From assembly GCF_003987655.1 (NCBI RefSeq), contig NZ_NGKC01000003.1, positions 62,001 through 126,000 of the forward strand: a stretch of 64,000 nt of DNA, written 5' to 3'. The notes beneath the pieces are model-generated. The model was given only the letters and a program-made list of their open reading frames with translations, was not told where the DNA came from and did not search any database. Source of the DNA: Vagococcus acidifermentans (GTDB lineage: Bacteria > Bacillota > Bacilli > Lactobacillales > Vagococcaceae). Each line of letters opens with the position of its first letter. The stretch's first letter is position 1. Positions 50,540 through 60,920 of this stretch are shown one piece after another. Made by a program: the position numbers and the translations under genes.

Positions 50540-52970
50540 ATACATTGAAAACAATCTCGTCTGGAATAAAGACGGGGAATGTTATGCTTACTATGAGCTT
50601 GTTCCTTACAATTACTCATTTCTAAGTCCAGAACAGAAAATACAAGTGCATGATTCTTTCAGACAGCTTATCGCACAAAATCGTGATGGCAAAATTCATG
50701 CTTTACAAATCAGTACAGAATCCAGCATACGTTCTGCACAAGAGCGTTCCAAAAATGAAGTCACTGGCAAGCTCAAAGCGGTTGCCTATGACAAAATCGA
50801 CCAACAGACAGACGCTTTAATATCCATGATTGGCGAAAATCAAGTGAACTACCGTTTCTTTATCGGCTTTAAGTTGCTTCTCAACGATCAGGAGTTTTCT
50901 ATGAAAAGTCTTACCGTTGAAGCAAAAAATGCTTTGTCTGATTTTGTCTATGATGTGAACCATAAGCTGATGGGCGATTTTGTTAGTATGAGTAATGATG
51001 AAATCCTGCGTTTTCAGAAGATGGAAAAGCTCTTAGAAAATAAAATCTCTCGTCGTTTCAAAATCCGCAGGTTAGATAAGGACGACTTCGGCTATCTGAT
51101 TGAACACCTTTACGGACAGACAGGCACTGCCTATGAAGAGTATGAGTACCATCTATCAAAGAAAAAGCTGGATAATGAAACGCTGATTAAATACTATGAC
51201 TTGATTAAGCCTACTCGCTGTTTGGTGGAAGAAAAACAGCGATATTTGAAAATCCAGCAGGAAGATGAAACCGTCTATGTAGCTTACTTTACCATTAACA
51301 GCATTGTCGGAGAACTGGACTTCCCGTCCTCTGAAATCTTCTACTACCAGCAACAGCAATTTACATTCCCGATTGATACGTCAATGAATGTGGAAATTGT
51401 AGCGAATCGTAAAGCCCTATCTACTGTCCGCAATAAAAAGAAAGAACTGAAAGACTTGGATAACCACGCTTGGCAAAGTGATAATGAAACCAGCTCCAAT
51501 GTGGCGGAAGCTCTGGAAAGTGTGAATGAGCTGGAAACCAATTTAGACCAAAGCAAGGAATCTATGTACAAGCTGTCTTATGTGGTAAGGGTATCAGCAA
51601 ATGATCTTGACGAACTCAAACGTCGTTGTAATGAAGTGAAAGATTTTTATGACGATTTAAGCGTAAAACTGGTACGACCATTTGGGGATATGCTCGGCTT
51701 ACATGAAGAATTTTTACCTGCCAGCAAGCGTTATATGAATGATTATATTCAATACGTGACCTCTGATTTCCTCGCTGGTTTAGGTTTTGGTGCTACTCAA
51801 ATGCTGGGGGAAAATGAGGGGATTTATGTTGGCTACAGCTTAGATACTGGACGCAATGTCTATCTGAAACCTGCTCTTGCCAGTCAAGGGGTTAAGGGTT
51901 CAGTAACCAATGCGTTAGCGTCGGCTTTTGTTGGTTCGCTGGGTGGTGGTAAATCCTTTGCGAATAACCTTATCGTCTATTATGCGGTGCTTTATGGGGC
52001 ACAAGCAGTGATTGTAGACCCAAAAGCAGAACGTGGCAGATGGAAAGAAACCTTGCCAGAGATTTCCCATGAAATCAATATCGTCACTCTGACTTCTGAT
52101 GAGAAAAACAAAGGCTTACTTGACCCTTATGTGATTATGAAAAATCCCAAAGATTCTGAATCACTGGCTATTGATATTCTGACATTCCTTACGGGGATTT
52201 CCTCTCGTGATGGGGAACGCTTCCCAATCCTTAGAAAAGCCATTCGTGCAGTAACCAATAGTGAAGTACGAGGGTTGATGAAAGTGATTGAGGAATTACG
52301 GGTTGAGAATACGCCACTAAGTACCAGTATAGCCGACCATATCGAAAGTTTTACAGACTATGACTTTGCACATTTATTATTCAGTAATGGTTATGTGGAG
52401 CAGTCTATCAGCTTAGAAAAACAACTGAACATTATACAGGTTGCGGACTTGGTACTTCCCGACAAGGAAACTTCCTTTGAGGAATATACCACTATGGAGC
52501 TTTTATCCGTTGCTATGCTGATTGTCATTAGTACCTTTGCTTTAGACTTTATCCATACAGACCGAAGCATTTTCAAGATTGTAGATTTAGACGAAGCATG
52601 GAGCTTTTTACAGGTAGCACAAGGAAAAACACTATCTATGAAGCTGGTTCGGGCTGGTCGTGCTATGAACGCTGGGGTATATTTCGTGACCCAAAATACA
52701 GACGACCTCTTAGATGAAAAACTGAAAAATAACCTCGGCTTAAAATTTGCATTTCGTTCCACTGACCTTAACGAGATTAAAAAGACCTTAGCCTTTTTTG
52801 GTGTAGACCCAGAGGACGAAAACAATCAGAAGCGATTGCGTGATTTGGAAAACGGGCAATGCCTTATCAGTGATTTATATGGTCGTGTCGGTGTGATACA
52901 GTTCCACCCTGTATTTGAAGAACTGCTCCATGCCTTTGATACCAGACCACCTGTGCGAAAAGAGGTGTAA
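50523..52970 (+). CDS. VirB4-type conjugation ATPase (orf16)
   Basis: 815 residues from the ATG at 50523 (AGGAGTG upstream), the size of Tn916 ORF16. A Walker A is seen in SLGGGKSFANNLIV (residue about 475) and a Walker B-like KIVDLDEAWSFL further on. It powers substrate movement through the mating channel. Confidence 0.95.
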   Translation: MAYPIKYIENNLVWNKDGECYAYYELVPYNYSFLSPEQKIQVHDSFRQLIAQNRDGKIHALQISTESSIRSAQERSKNEVTGKLKAVAYDKIDQQTDALISMIGENQVNYRFFIGFKLLLNDQEFSMKSLTVEAKNALSDFVYDVNHKLMGDFVSMSNDEILRFQKMEKLLENKISRRFKIRRLDKDDFGYLIEHLYGQTGTAYEEYEYHLSKKKLDNETLIKYYDLIKPTRCLVEEKQRYLKIQQEDETVYVAYFTINSIVGELDFPSSEIFYYQQQQFTFPIDTSMNVEIVANRKALSTVRNKKKELKDLDNHAWQSDNETSSNVAEALESVNELETNLDQSKESMYKLSYVVRVSANDLDELKRRCNEVKDFYDDLSVKLVRPFGDMLGLHEEFLPASKRYMNDYIQYVTSDFLAGLGFGATQMLGENEGIYVGYSLDTGRNVYLKPALASQGVKGSVTNALASAFVGSLGGGKSFANNLIVYYAVLYGAQAVIVDPKAERGRWKETLPEISHEINIVTLTSDEKNKGLLDPYVIMKNPKDSESLAIDILTFLTGISSRDGERFPILRKAIRAVTNSEVRGLMKVIEELRVENTPLSTSIADHIESFTDYDFAHLLFSNGYVEQSISLEKQLNIIQVADLVLPDKETSFEEYTTMELLSVAMLIVISTFALDFIHTDRSIFKIVDLDEAWSFLQVAQGKTLSMKLVRAGRAMNAGVYFVTQNTDDLLDEKLKNNLGLKFAFRSTDLNEIKKTLAFFGVDPEDENNQKRLRDLENGQCLISDLYGRVGVIQFHPVFEELLHAFDTRPPVRKEV

Positions 52971-52972
52971 AT

Positions 52973-55150
52973 GTGAAACCATCAATAGTAAACAGAATAA
53001 AATCAAACTGGACGCTGAAACGTCTAGGTAAAGTGGCAATGACAGTGGCTTTCACACTTGTGATTGCCATTTTTCTTTTAGCCATGCTGGGAACGGTGGT
53101 TCAAGCTGCGGGCTTGGTAGATGATACGGTCAATGTGGCAAATGAATACAGCCGATACCCACTTGAAAACTATCAACTGGATTTTTATGTGGATAATAGC
53201 TGGGGCTGGCTTCCGTGGAACTGGTCGGACGGGATTGGAAAACAGGTCATGTATGGACTATATGCCATTACCAATTTTATTTGGACAATCAGTTTGTATG
53301 TTTCCAATGCGACAGGTTACTTAGTACAGGAAGCCTATTCCTTAGACTTCATTTCCGCTACAGCAGATTCCATTGGTAAGAATATGCAGACCTTAGCTGG
53401 TGTGAGTGCAAACGGATTTTCAACAGAGGGTTTCTATGTTGGATTCCTCTTACTCTTGATTTTGGTTCTTGGGGTTTATGTTGCCTATACGGGACTGATA
53501 AAGAGAGAAACCACAAAGGCAATTCATGCCATTATGAATTTTGTGCTGGTGTTTATCCTATCGGCTTCCTTTATTGCCTACGCTCCCGACTACATTAAAA
53601 AAATCAATGACTTTTCATCAGACATCAGTAATGCCAGTTTATCACTTGGCACGAAGATTGTCATGCCCCATTCCGATAGTCAAGGCAAGGACAGCGTGGA
53701 CTTAATCAGAGATAGCCTGTTTTCCATACAGGTTCAGCAACCGTGGCTACTGCTTCAATACAACAGTTCAGACATTGAAAGTATCGGTATTGACCGTGTG
53801 GAAAGCCTGCTCTCCACCAGCCCAGATTCCAACAATGGCGAAGACAGAGAAAAAATTGTTGCGGAAGAAATTGAAGACAGAAGCAATACCAATCTAACCA
53901 TTACAAAGACCATTAACCGTTTAGGTACAGTCTTCTTCCTATTTGTCTTCAATATTGGGATTTCCATATTTGTATTCCTATTAACAGGAATCATGATTTT
54001 CTCGCAGGTACTTTTTATCATCTATGCTATGTTTCTGCCTGTGAGCTTTATTTTAAGCATGATTCCATCATTTGATGGTATGTCAAAACGAGCCATAACA
54101 AAGCTCTTTAATACCATTTTGACACGAGCTGGAATCACATTGATTATTACGACAGCATTTAGTATTTCAACCATGCTCTATACCTTATCGGCTGGTTATC
54201 CGTTCTTTTTGATTGCTTTTCTACAGATTGTGACCTTTGCAGGAATCTACTTCAAGCTGGGCGATTTAATGAGTATGTTTTCTCTACAGAGTAACGATTC
54301 TCAAAGTGTGGGAAGTCGTGTGATGAGAAAACCTCGTATGCTTATGCACGCTCACATGCACCGTCTACAGCGGAAACTTGGACGTTCCATGACTACTCTA
54401 GGGGCTGGGTCTGCCATTGTTACAGGTAAAAAAGGACAGTCGGGTTCGGGGAGTTCTGCAAGGACACAAGCAGATCACTCCCGACCAGACGGAAAGGAAA
54501 AATCAACACTTGGAAAACGTATCGGTCAAACCATCGGTACAGTAGCTGATACCAAAGACAGAATGGTAGACACTGCTAGTGGTTTGAAAGAACAGGTTAA
54601 AGATTTGCCGACCAATGCAAGATATGCAGTATATCAAGGAAAATCCAAAGTAAAAGAGAATGTCCGTGATTTAACCAGTAGTATTTCTCAAACCAAAGCG
54701 GACAGAGCCAGTGGACGCAAGGAACAGCAGGAACAAAGGCGAAAAACCATTGCGAAGCGTCGCTCTGAAATGGAACAGGTCAAACAGAAAAAACAGCCTG
54801 CTTCTTCTGTTCATGAAAGACCGACTACAAGACAAGAACAATATCATGATGAACAGACCTCAAAACAGTCTAATATTCAGACTTCATATAAGGAATCTCA
54901 ACAAGCCAAACAAGAGCGTCCAGCAGTTAAGTCCGATTTTTCAAGTCCAAAAGTGGAACGCCAAGGCAATACCGTTCAAGAAAAAACCGTTCAAAAGCCA
55001 GCAACTTCAACCACTACAGCAGATAGAACTTCACAACGTCCAATCACAAAAGAACGTCCGTCTACTGTTCAAAGAGTACCACTACAAAATACAAGAAGTA
55101 GACCACCAATCAAAACCGCCACCATTAAGAAAGTCGGTAAGAAACCATGA
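52973..55150 (+). CDS. VirB6/TrbL-like polytopic conjugation protein (orf15)
   Basis: A 725-residue protein begun at a GTG (the ATG two bases earlier runs into a stop). Several membrane helices in the first 480 residues (VAMTVAFTLVIAIFLLAML, YVGFLLLLILVLGVYVAY, GISIFVFLLTGIMIFSQVLF and others), then a long basic, Gln/Lys/Ser-rich tail (about 490-725). It forms the channel part of the mating apparatus. Confidence 0.94.
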   Translation: MKPSIVNRIKSNWTLKRLGKVAMTVAFTLVIAIFLLAMLGTVVQAAGLVDDTVNVANEYSRYPLENYQLDFYVDNSWGWLPWNWSDGIGKQVMYGLYAITNFIWTISLYVSNATGYLVQEAYSLDFISATADSIGKNMQTLAGVSANGFSTEGFYVGFLLLLILVLGVYVAYTGLIKRETTKAIHAIMNFVLVFILSASFIAYAPDYIKKINDFSSDISNASLSLGTKIVMPHSDSQGKDSVDLIRDSLFSIQVQQPWLLLQYNSSDIESIGIDRVESLLSTSPDSNNGEDREKIVAEEIEDRSNTNLTITKTINRLGTVFFLFVFNIGISIFVFLLTGIMIFSQVLFIIYAMFLPVSFILSMIPSFDGMSKRAITKLFNTILTRAGITLIITTAFSISTMLYTLSAGYPFFLIAFLQIVTFAGIYFKLGDLMSMFSLQSNDSQSVGSRVMRKPRMLMHAHMHRLQRKLGRSMTTLGAGSAIVTGKKGQSGSGSSARTQADHSRPDGKEKSTLGKRIGQTIGTVADTKDRMVDTASGLKEQVKDLPTNARYAVYQGKSKVKENVRDLTSSISQTKADRASGRKEQQEQRRKTIAKRRSEMEQVKQKKQPASSVHERPTTRQEQYHDEQTSKQSNIQTSYKESQQAKQERPAVKSDFSSPKVERQGNTVQEKTVQKPATSTTTADRTSQRPITKERPSTVQRVPLQNTRSRPPIKTATIKKVGKKP

Positions 55151-56148
55151 AGTTGAAAACTTTAGTGATTGGTGGTTCTGGATTATTCTTGATGGTCTTC
55201 TCACTGCTTCTGTTTGTTGCCATTTTATTTTCAGATGAACAGGACAGCGGAATTTCCAATATTCATTATGGAGGTGTGAATGTTTCCGCAGAAGTGCTGG
55301 CTCATAAGCCTATGGTAGAAAAATATGCCAAAGAATATGGCGTTGAAGAATATGTCAACATACTTCTTGCGATTATACAGGTGGAATCGGGCGGTACTGC
55401 GGAAGATGTTATGCAGTCCTCGGAATCCCTCGGTCTTCCACCTAATTCATTGAGTACAGAAGAATCCATTAAGCAAGGTGTGAAGTATTTCAGTGAATTA
55501 TTAGCCAGTAGCGAAAGGCTCAGTGTAGATTTAGAATCGGTTATCCAGTCCTACAATTATGGTGGTGGTTTCTTAGGGTATGTGGCTAATCGTGGAAATA
55601 AATATACCTTTGAACTGGCTCAAAGTTTCTCAAAAGAGTATTCAGGTGGCGAAAAAGTGTCTTACCCCAATCCCATAGCCATACCTATCAATGGGGGCTG
55701 GCGATACAACTATGGCAATATGTTTTATGTGCAACTGGTAACGCAGTATCTTGTCACAACAGAGTTTGATGATGATACGGTACAAGCCATCATGGACGAA
55801 GCACTGAAATATGAGGGCTGGCGATACGTTTACGGTGGAGCTTCCCCGACTACTTCTTTTGATTGTAGCGGACTGACACAATGGACGTATGGAAAAGCTG
55901 GAATTAACTTACCACGAACCGCACAACAGCAATATGATGTGACCCAGCATATCCCACTATCGGAAGCACAAGCTGGCGATTTGGTTTTCTTTCATTCTAC
56001 CTATAACGCTGGCTCTTATATTACTCATGTTGGGATATACCTTGGCAATAACCGTATGTTTCATGCAGGCGACCCAATCGGTTATGCCGACTTAACAAGC
56101 CCCTACTGGCAACAGCATTTAGTGGGAGCAGGACGAATCAAACAATGA
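55147..56148 (+). CDS. Conjugal cell-wall hydrolase, lysozyme-like plus NlpC/P60 (orf14)
   Basis: A 333-residue protein with an N-terminal membrane anchor (LVIGGSGLFLMVFSLLLFVAILF), a lysozyme/transglycosylase-like domain (ILLAIIQVESGG) and an NlpC/P60 peptidase domain (SFDCSGLTQWTYG with catalytic Cys; THVGIYLGNNRMFHAG with His). It opens peptidoglycan for the mating channel. Confidence 0.94.
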   Translation: MKLKTLVIGGSGLFLMVFSLLLFVAILFSDEQDSGISNIHYGGVNVSAEVLAHKPMVEKYAKEYGVEEYVNILLAIIQVESGGTAEDVMQSSESLGLPPNSLSTEESIKQGVKYFSELLASSERLSVDLESVIQSYNYGGGFLGYVANRGNKYTFELAQSFSKEYSGGEKVSYPNPIAIPINGGWRYNYGNMFYVQLVTQYLVTTEFDDDTVQAIMDEALKYEGWRYVYGGASPTTSFDCSGLTQWTYGKAGINLPRTAQQQYDVTQHIPLSEAQAGDLVFFHSTYNAGSYITHVGIYLGNNRMFHAGDPIGYADLTSPYWQQHLVGAGRIKQ

Positions 56149-57080
56149 GAAAGGAAGATTTAATGATGAAATTTAGAAAAAATCAGAATAAAGAAAAACA
56201 GATACCAAAGGAAAAGAAACCTCGTGTCTACTATAAGGTCAATCCTCATAAAAAGGTTGTGATTGCCTTGTGGGTACTTTTAGGGCTTAGTTTCAGCTTT
56301 GCGATATTCAAGCACTTTACAGCTATAGATACTCATACTATTCACGAAACAACTATCATAGAAAAGGAATACGTTGATACTCATCATGTAGAAAATTTTG
56401 TAGAGAACTTTGCGAAAGTCTACTATTCATGGGAGCAATCCGATAAGTCCATTGATAATCGAATGGAAAGTCTAAAAGGCTATCTGACAGATGAACTTCA
56501 AGCTCTCAATGTTGATACAGTACGCAAAGATATTCCTGTATCGTCTTCTGTAAGAGGATTTCAGATATGGACGGTAGAGCCAACTGGCGACAATGAGTTT
56601 AATGTAACCTACAGTGTAGACCAGCTCATTACAGAGGGAGAAAATACAAAGACCGTCCACTCTGCTTATATAGTGAGTGTCTATGTAGATGGTTCTGGAA
56701 ATATGGTACTGGTTAAGAATCCGACCATTACCAACATACCTAAGAAATCAAGTTATAAACCAAAAGCCATTGAAAGTGAGGGGACGGTTGATTCCATTAC
56801 AACCAATGAAATCAATGAGTTTTTAACGACGTTCTTCAAGCTCTATCCTACAGCGACAGCCAGTGAACTTTCCTACTATGTGAATGACGGGATATTAAAA
56901 CCAATCGGAAAAGAGTACATCTTTCAAGAACTGGTAAATCCTATTCACAATCGTAAGGATAATCAAGTCACGGTATCGCTGACAGTGGAGTATATCGACC
57001 AGCAGACCAAAGCAACGCAGGTATCTCAATTTGATTTGGTACTTGAAAAGAACGGGAGTAATTGGAAGATTATAGAATAA
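56145..57080 (+). CDS. TcpC-family conjugation protein (orf13)
   Basis: A 311-residue protein with one N-terminal membrane helix (VVIALWVLLGLSFSFAIFKHF) and a two-lobed extracellular domain of the TcpC (VirB8-like) family. It overlaps orf14 by 4 bp. An ATG at 56163 with AAAGGAAG before it is another possible start. Confidence 0.92.
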   Translation: MRKEDLMMKFRKNQNKEKQIPKEKKPRVYYKVNPHKKVVIALWVLLGLSFSFAIFKHFTAIDTHTIHETTIIEKEYVDTHHVENFVENFAKVYYSWEQSDKSIDNRMESLKGYLTDELQALNVDTVRKDIPVSSSVRGFQIWTVEPTGDNEFNVTYSVDQLITEGENTKTVHSAYIVSVYVDGSGNMVLVKNPTITNIPKKSSYKPKAIESEGTVDSITTNEINEFLTTFFKLYPTATASELSYYVNDGILKPIGKEYIFQELVNPIHNRKDNQVTVSLTVEYIDQQTKATQVSQFDLVLEKNGSNWKIIE

Positions 57081-57149
57081 CAAATATTGGTACATTATTA
57101 CAGCTATTTTGTAATCACGTACTCTCTTTGATAAAAAATTGGAGATTCC

Positions 57150-57441
57150 TTTACAAATATGCTCTTACGTGCTATTATTTAAGTGACTATTTAAAAGGAG
57201 TTAATAAATATGCGGCAAGGTATTCTTAAATAAACTGTCAATTTGATAGCGGGAACAAATAATTAGATGTCCTTTTTTAGGAGGGCTTAGTTTTTTGTAC
57301 CCAGTTTAAGAATACCTTTATCATGTGATTCTAAAGTATCCAGAGAATATCTGTATGCTTTGTATACCTATGGTTATGCATAAAAATCCCAGTGATAAAA
57401 GTATTTATCACTGGGATTTTTATGCCCTTTTGGGTTTTTGA
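57150..57441 (+). promoter_or_regulatory. tet(M) promoter and attenuation leader
   Basis: TTTACA (57150-57155), 17-base spacer and TATTAT (57173-57178) form the promoter. The transcript then holds a tiny frame (MRQGILK from about 57210) and AAGGTATTCTTAAA, which can pair with TTTAAGAATACCTT near 57304-57318, and further on a terminator-like stem AAAAATCCCAGTGATAAA / TTTATCACTGGGATTTTT (about 57381-57423). This is the known transcriptional attenuation layout of Tn916 tet(M): slow translation in tetracycline lets polymerase read through. Confidence 0.88.
57355..57441 (+). CDS. tet(M) leader peptide (orf12)
   Basis: A 28-codon frame starting MLCIPMVMHKNPSDK, overlapping the attenuator stem, as in Tn916 orf12. 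It differs from the Tn916 peptide I recall by an Ile at position 4. Its translation, not its product, probably matters for tetracycline-dependent read-through. Confidence 0.82.
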   Translation: MLCIPMVMHKNPSDKSIYHWDFYALLGF

Positions 57442-57456
57442 ATGGAGGAAAATCAC

Positions 57457-59376
57457 ATGAAAATTATTAATATTGGAGTTTTAGCTCATGTTGATGCAGG
57501 AAAAACTACCTTAACAGAAAGCTTATTATATAACAGTGGAGCGATTACAGAATTAGGAAGCGTGGACAAAGGTACAACGAGGACGGATAATACGCTTTTA
57601 GAACGTCAGAGAGGAATTACAATTCAGACAGGAATAACCTCTTTTCAGTGGGAAAATACGAAGGTGAACATCATAGACACGCCAGGACATATGGATTTCT
57701 TAGCAGAAGTATATCGTTCATTATCAGTTTTAGATGGGGCAATTCTACTGATTTCTGCAAAAGATGGCGTACAAGCACAAACTCGTATATTATTTCATGC
57801 ACTTAGGAAAATGGGGATTCCCACAATCTTTTTTATCAATAAGATTGACCAAAATGGAATTGATTTATCAACGGTTTATCAGGATATTAAAGAGAAACTT
57901 TCTGCCGAAATTGTAATCAAACAGAAGGTAGAACTGTATCCTAATATGTGTGTGACGAACTTTACCGAATCTGAACAATGGGATACGGTAATAGAGGGAA
58001 ACGATGACCTTTTAGAGAAATATATGTCCGGTAAATCATTAGAAGCATTGGAACTCGAACAAGAGGAAAGCATAAGATTTCAGAATTGTTCTCTGTTCCC
58101 TCTTTATCATGGAAGTGCAAAAAGTAATATAGGGATTGATAACCTTATAGAAGTTATTACTAATAAATTTTATTCATCAACACATCGAGGTCCGTCTGAA
58201 CTTTGCGGAAATGTTTTCAAAATTGAATATACAAAAAAAAGACAACGTCTTGCATATATACGCCTTTATAGTGGAGTACTACATTTACGAGATTCGGTTA
58301 GAGTATCAGAAAAAGAAAAAATAAAAGTTACAGAAATGTATACTTCAATAAATGGTGAATTATGTAAGATTGATAGAGCTTATTCTGGAGAAATTGTTAT
58401 TTTGCAAAATGAGTTTTTGAAGTTAAATAGTGTTCTTGGAGATACAAAACTATTGCCACAGAGAAAAAAGATTGAAAATCCGCACCCTCTACTACAAACA
58501 ACTGTTGAACCGAGTAAACCTGAACAGAGAGAAATGTTGCTTGATGCCCTTTTGGAAATCTCAGATAGTGATCCGCTTCTACGATATTACGTGGATTCTA
58601 CGACACATGAAATTATACTTTCTTTCTTAGGGAAAGTACAAATGGAAGTGATTAGTGCACTGTTGCAAGAAAAGTATCATGTGGAGATAGAACTAAAAGA
58701 GCCTACAGTCATTTATATGGAGAGACCGTTAAAAAATGCAGAATATACCATTCACATCGAAGTGCCGCCAAATCCTTTCTGGGCTTCCATTGGTTTATCT
58801 GTATCACCGCTTCCGTTGGGAAGTGGAATGCAGTATGAGAGCTCGGTTTCTCTTGGATACTTAAATCAATCATTTCAAAATGCAGTTATGGAAGGGATAC
58901 GCTATGGTTGCGAACAAGGATTATATGGTTGGAATGTGACGGATTGTAAAATCTGTTTTAAGTACGGTTTATACTATAGCCCTGTTAGTACTCCAGCAGA
59001 TTTTCGGATGCTTGCTCCTATTGTATTGGAACAAGTCTTAAAAAAAGCTGGAACAGAATTGTTAGAGCCATATCTTAGTTTTAAAATTTATGCGCCACAG
59101 GAATATCTTTCACGAGCATACAACGATGCTCCTAAATATTGTGCGAACATCGTAGACACTCAATTGAAAAATAATGAGGTCATTCTTAGTGGAGAAATCC
59201 CTGCTCGGTGTATTCAAGAATATCGTAGTGATTTAACTTTCTTTACAAATGGACGTAGTGTTTGTTTAACAGAGTTAAAAGGGTACCATGTTACTACCGG
59301 TGAACCTGTTTGCCAGCCCCGTCGTCCAAATAGTCGGATAGATAAAGTACGATATATGTTCAATAAAATAACTTAG
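57457..59376 (+). CDS. tet(M): Tetracycline resistance ribosomal protection protein Tet(M)
   Basis: 639 residues from the ATG at 57457 (ATGGAGG upstream; the in-frame ATG at 57442 overlaps that site). An EF-G-like GTPase: G1 AHVDAGKT, G2 region RGITI, G3 DTPGHMD, G4 NKID. It removes tetracycline from the ribosome at the expense of GTP. The whole sequence reads as Tet(M), with a few differences from the Tn916 protein I recall (for instance FQNCSLFPL and [10 protein letters not shown]), so it may be a mosaic or variant allele. No truncation. Confidence 0.97.
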   Translation: MKIINIGVLAHVDAGKTTLTESLLYNSGAITELGSVDKGTTRTDNTLLERQRGITIQTGITSFQWENTKVNIIDTPGHMDFLAEVYRSLSVLDGAILLISAKDGVQAQTRILFHALRKMGIPTIFFINKIDQNGIDLSTVYQDIKEKLSAEIVIKQKVELYPNMCVTNFTESEQWDTVIEGNDDLLEKYMSGKSLEALELEQEESIRFQNCSLFPLYHGSAKSNIGIDNLIEVITNKFYSSTHRGPSELCGNVFKIEYTKKRQRLAYIRLYSGVLHLRDSVRVSEKEKIKVTEMYTSINGELCKIDRAYSGEIVILQNEFLKLNSVLGDTKLLPQRKKIENPHPLLQTTVEPSKPEQREMLLDALLEISDSDPLLRYYVDSTTHEIILSFLGKVQMEVISALLQEKYHVEIELKEPTVIYMERPLKNAEYTIHIEVPPNPFWASIGLSVSPLPLGSGMQYESSVSLGYLNQSFQNAVMEGIRYGCEQGLYGWNVTDCKICFKYGLYYSPVSTPADFRMLAPIVLEQVLKKAGTELLEPYLSFKIYAPQEYLSRAYNDAPKYCANIVDTQLKNNEVILSGEIPARCIQEYRSDLTFFTNGRSVCLTELKGYHVTTGEPVCQPRRPNSRIDKVRYMFNKIT

Positions 59377-59473
59377 TGTATTTTATGTTGTTATATAAAT
59401 ATGGTTTCTTGTTAAATAAGATGAAATATTTTTTAATAAAGATTTGAATTAAAGTGTAAAGGAGGAGATAGTT

Positions 59474-59662
59474 ATTATAAACTACAAGTGGATATTGTGT
59501 CCTGTATGTGGAAATAAAACACGATTAAAGATAAGGGAAGATACTGAATTAAAAAAATTCCCCCTCTATTGTCCGAAATGCAGACAAGAAAATTTAATTG
59601 AAATAAAGCAGTTCAAAGTAACTGTGATTACAGAGCCAGACGCAAAGACGCAGAGCCGATAA
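59474..59662 (+). CDS. Cysteine-rich KTR-domain protein of Tn916 (orf6)
   Basis: A 62-residue product with two zinc-knuckle-like Cys pairs (CPVCGNKTR and CPKCRQENL). AAAGGAGGAG lies before it, but the first codons are ATT-ATA rather than ATG, so an unusual start codon is implied. Same position after tet(M) in Tn916. Function unknown. Confidence 0.75.
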   Translation: MINYKWILCPVCGNKTRLKIREDTELKKFPLYCPKCRQENLIEIKQFKVTVITEPDAKTQSR

Positions 59663-59695
59663 AATGAGATTAATACAATCTCATTTTATCGGCTC
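59653..59695. terminator. Bidirectional terminator after the tet(M)/KTR transcript
   Basis: GAGCCGATAAAATGAGATT pairs perfectly with AATCTCATTTTATCGGCTC (19 bp), five-base loop. Overlaps the KTR stop codon and separates it from the convergent orf9 remnant. Confidence 0.9.
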
Positions 59696-59721
59696 TTTCC
59701 GTTATGTATGGATTCTTTTAA

Positions 59722-59865
59722 TTAGTCTTCGATGTTTCTTGCTTCGTTGATACCGCTGGCTAAAGATTCCATTAAGGATAGTTCTTTGTCTGTAAAGCTA
59801 TCCATGTATTTCTCTATCTGTAATCGTCGGGTGCTTTTTACCAAGTTATTAGCAGGTAAGAAAAA
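59722..59865 (-). pseudogene. Tn916 orf9 (cI-like regulator), C-terminal remnant
   Basis: The frame reads FFLPANNLVKSTRR, then MDSFTDKELSLMESLASG and ends ARNIED, the C-terminus of the Tn916 ORF9 XRE-type regulator. Its N-terminal helix-turn-helix and start are gone where IS1216 begins (59868). ORF9 normally represses orf7/orf8, whose read-through starts transfer-gene expression; both are missing here. Confidence 0.9.
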
Positions 59866-59867
59866 TT

Positions 59868-60676
59868 GGTTCTGTTGCAAAGTTTTAAATAAAGAATAAA
59901 ATCCCTTACGGTATCTATGATTTAAGCTGGGATTCCCAATAATACCTTGATTTCAGTACAGACCGAAAACCCGAAGAGAGTGCCTTCTTTTCGGGTTTTC
60001 TTATATAATCCTCGAATGGCTTCCATGCCTTTAATCGTGGTAGAGGCAGTGCGTAAACTTCGATAGAATTTATTGCGTCTCTTTACTGGACGATGGTCTT
60101 GTTCAATCAAATTATTCAGGTATTTAATGGTACGATGTTCTGTCCCTTGATAAAAGCCGTATTCTTTTAGTTTCTTAAAGGCACTTGTAATAGAGGGGGC
60201 TTTATCTGTGACTACAACCTTCGGTTCATCAAACTGCTTCACTAACCGCTTAAGAAAAGCATAGGCTGCTTGTGTGTCCCGTTTTTTACGTAACCAAATA
60301 TCCAAGGTTAAACCATCTGCATCGATGGCTCGATACAAATAATGCCATTTTCCTTTAATTTTGATGTACGTTTCATCCATTTTCCATGAATAAAAGGATT
60401 TTTTATTTTTCTTTTTCCAAATTTGATAGAGTAGTTTGCCATATTCTTGCACCCAACGATAAATCGTCGTATGAGAAACGTTAATGCCACGATCATATAA
60501 GATTTCTTGAACTTCACGATAGCTAAGGTTATAACGAAGATAGTAGCCCACGGCTACAATAATCACATCCTGCTGAAATTGCTTTCCTTTAAAATGATTC
60601 ATCGTCATTCCTCCTGCTATCTTTTTCTATTATTCTACCTTATTTGATAGTAGATTTAAAACTTTGCAACAGAACC
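59868..60676 (-). mobile_element. IS1216 (IS6 family)
   Basis: Ends are perfect inverted copies: GGTTCTGTTGCAAAGTTTTA at 59868 and its complement ending at 60676. Length 809 bp, as for IS1216. The 8-bp flanks (GAAAAATT and CTTTCATT) differ, so it is not a simple insertion; an IS6-type recombination or deletion joined Tn916 to plasmid-type DNA. Confidence 0.95.
59922..60602 (-). CDS. IS1216 transposase
   Basis: 226 residues from the ATG at 60602, with GGAGGAATG upstream. It has the IS6-family helix-turn-helix (LSYREVQEILYDRGINVSHTTI) and a DDE domain: WKMDETYIKIKG, VVVTDKAP and YLNNLIEQDHRPVKRR. Intact, so probably active. Such copies join replicons by cointegrate formation without resolution. 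Confidence 0.96.
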   Translation of the reverse strand: MNHFKGKQFQQDVIIVAVGYYLRYNLSYREVQEILYDRGINVSHTTIYRWVQEYGKLLYQIWKKKNKKSFYSWKMDETYIKIKGKWHYLYRAIDADGLTLDIWLRKKRDTQAAYAFLKRLVKQFDEPKVVVTDKAPSITSAFKKLKEYGFYQGTEHRTIKYLNNLIEQDHRPVKRRNKFYRSLRTASTTIKGMEAIRGLYKKTRKEGTLFGFSVCTEIKVLLGIPA

Positions 60677-60851
60677 CTTTCATTTCTGAGTCTATTTCTT
60701 CAATAATATTTTACACTCTCGTGAAATATTATGATTTAGTGTTTACTGATTATATTTATAAATTATAAAATATAGAAAATAAATTATAAAAGAAAATTTA
60801 CAAAAATCTATTATAGTGTTTAATTGATTGATTTTAAAAGCAAAATTATAT

Positions 60852-60887
60852 TTTACAATTTATATTTTATAAAATATAAATTGTAAA
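60852..60887. repeat. 36-bp perfect AT palindrome
   Basis: TTTACAATTTATATTTTA followed at once by its exact complement. It stands downstream of the partition genes (which read on the minus strand) and may be a binding site or a cruciform. The surrounding 60677-60851 is AT-rich spacer without a gene. Confidence 0.85.
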
Positions 60888-60890
60888 TAA

Positions 60891-60920
60891 AAAGGAAGAA
60901 GATCTAAATCTTCTTCCTTT
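60891..60920. terminator. Terminator after the partition operon
   Basis: AAAGGAAGAAGAT pairs with ATCTTCTTCCTTT around CTAA; T- or A-runs on both sides allow action in both directions. Confidence 0.82.

Larger units (their letters stand above)
45330..59867 (+). mobile_element. Tn916-type conjugative transposon, 3'-truncated by IS1216
   Basis: The left terminus (TATAAAAATAGCATAAAAATC at about 45329-45349, exact end uncertain by some bases) and the gene order orf24, 23, 22, 21, oriT, 20, 19, 18, 17, 16, 15, 14, 13, tet(M) leader, tet(M), KTR gene, orf9 match Tn916. The sequence then breaks inside orf9 at an IS1216 end (59868). The remaining orf9, orf10, orf7, orf8, xis and int are absent, so the element lacks its recombinase and probably cannot excise by itself. 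Transfer functions and tetracycline resistance look intact. Confidence 0.93.
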
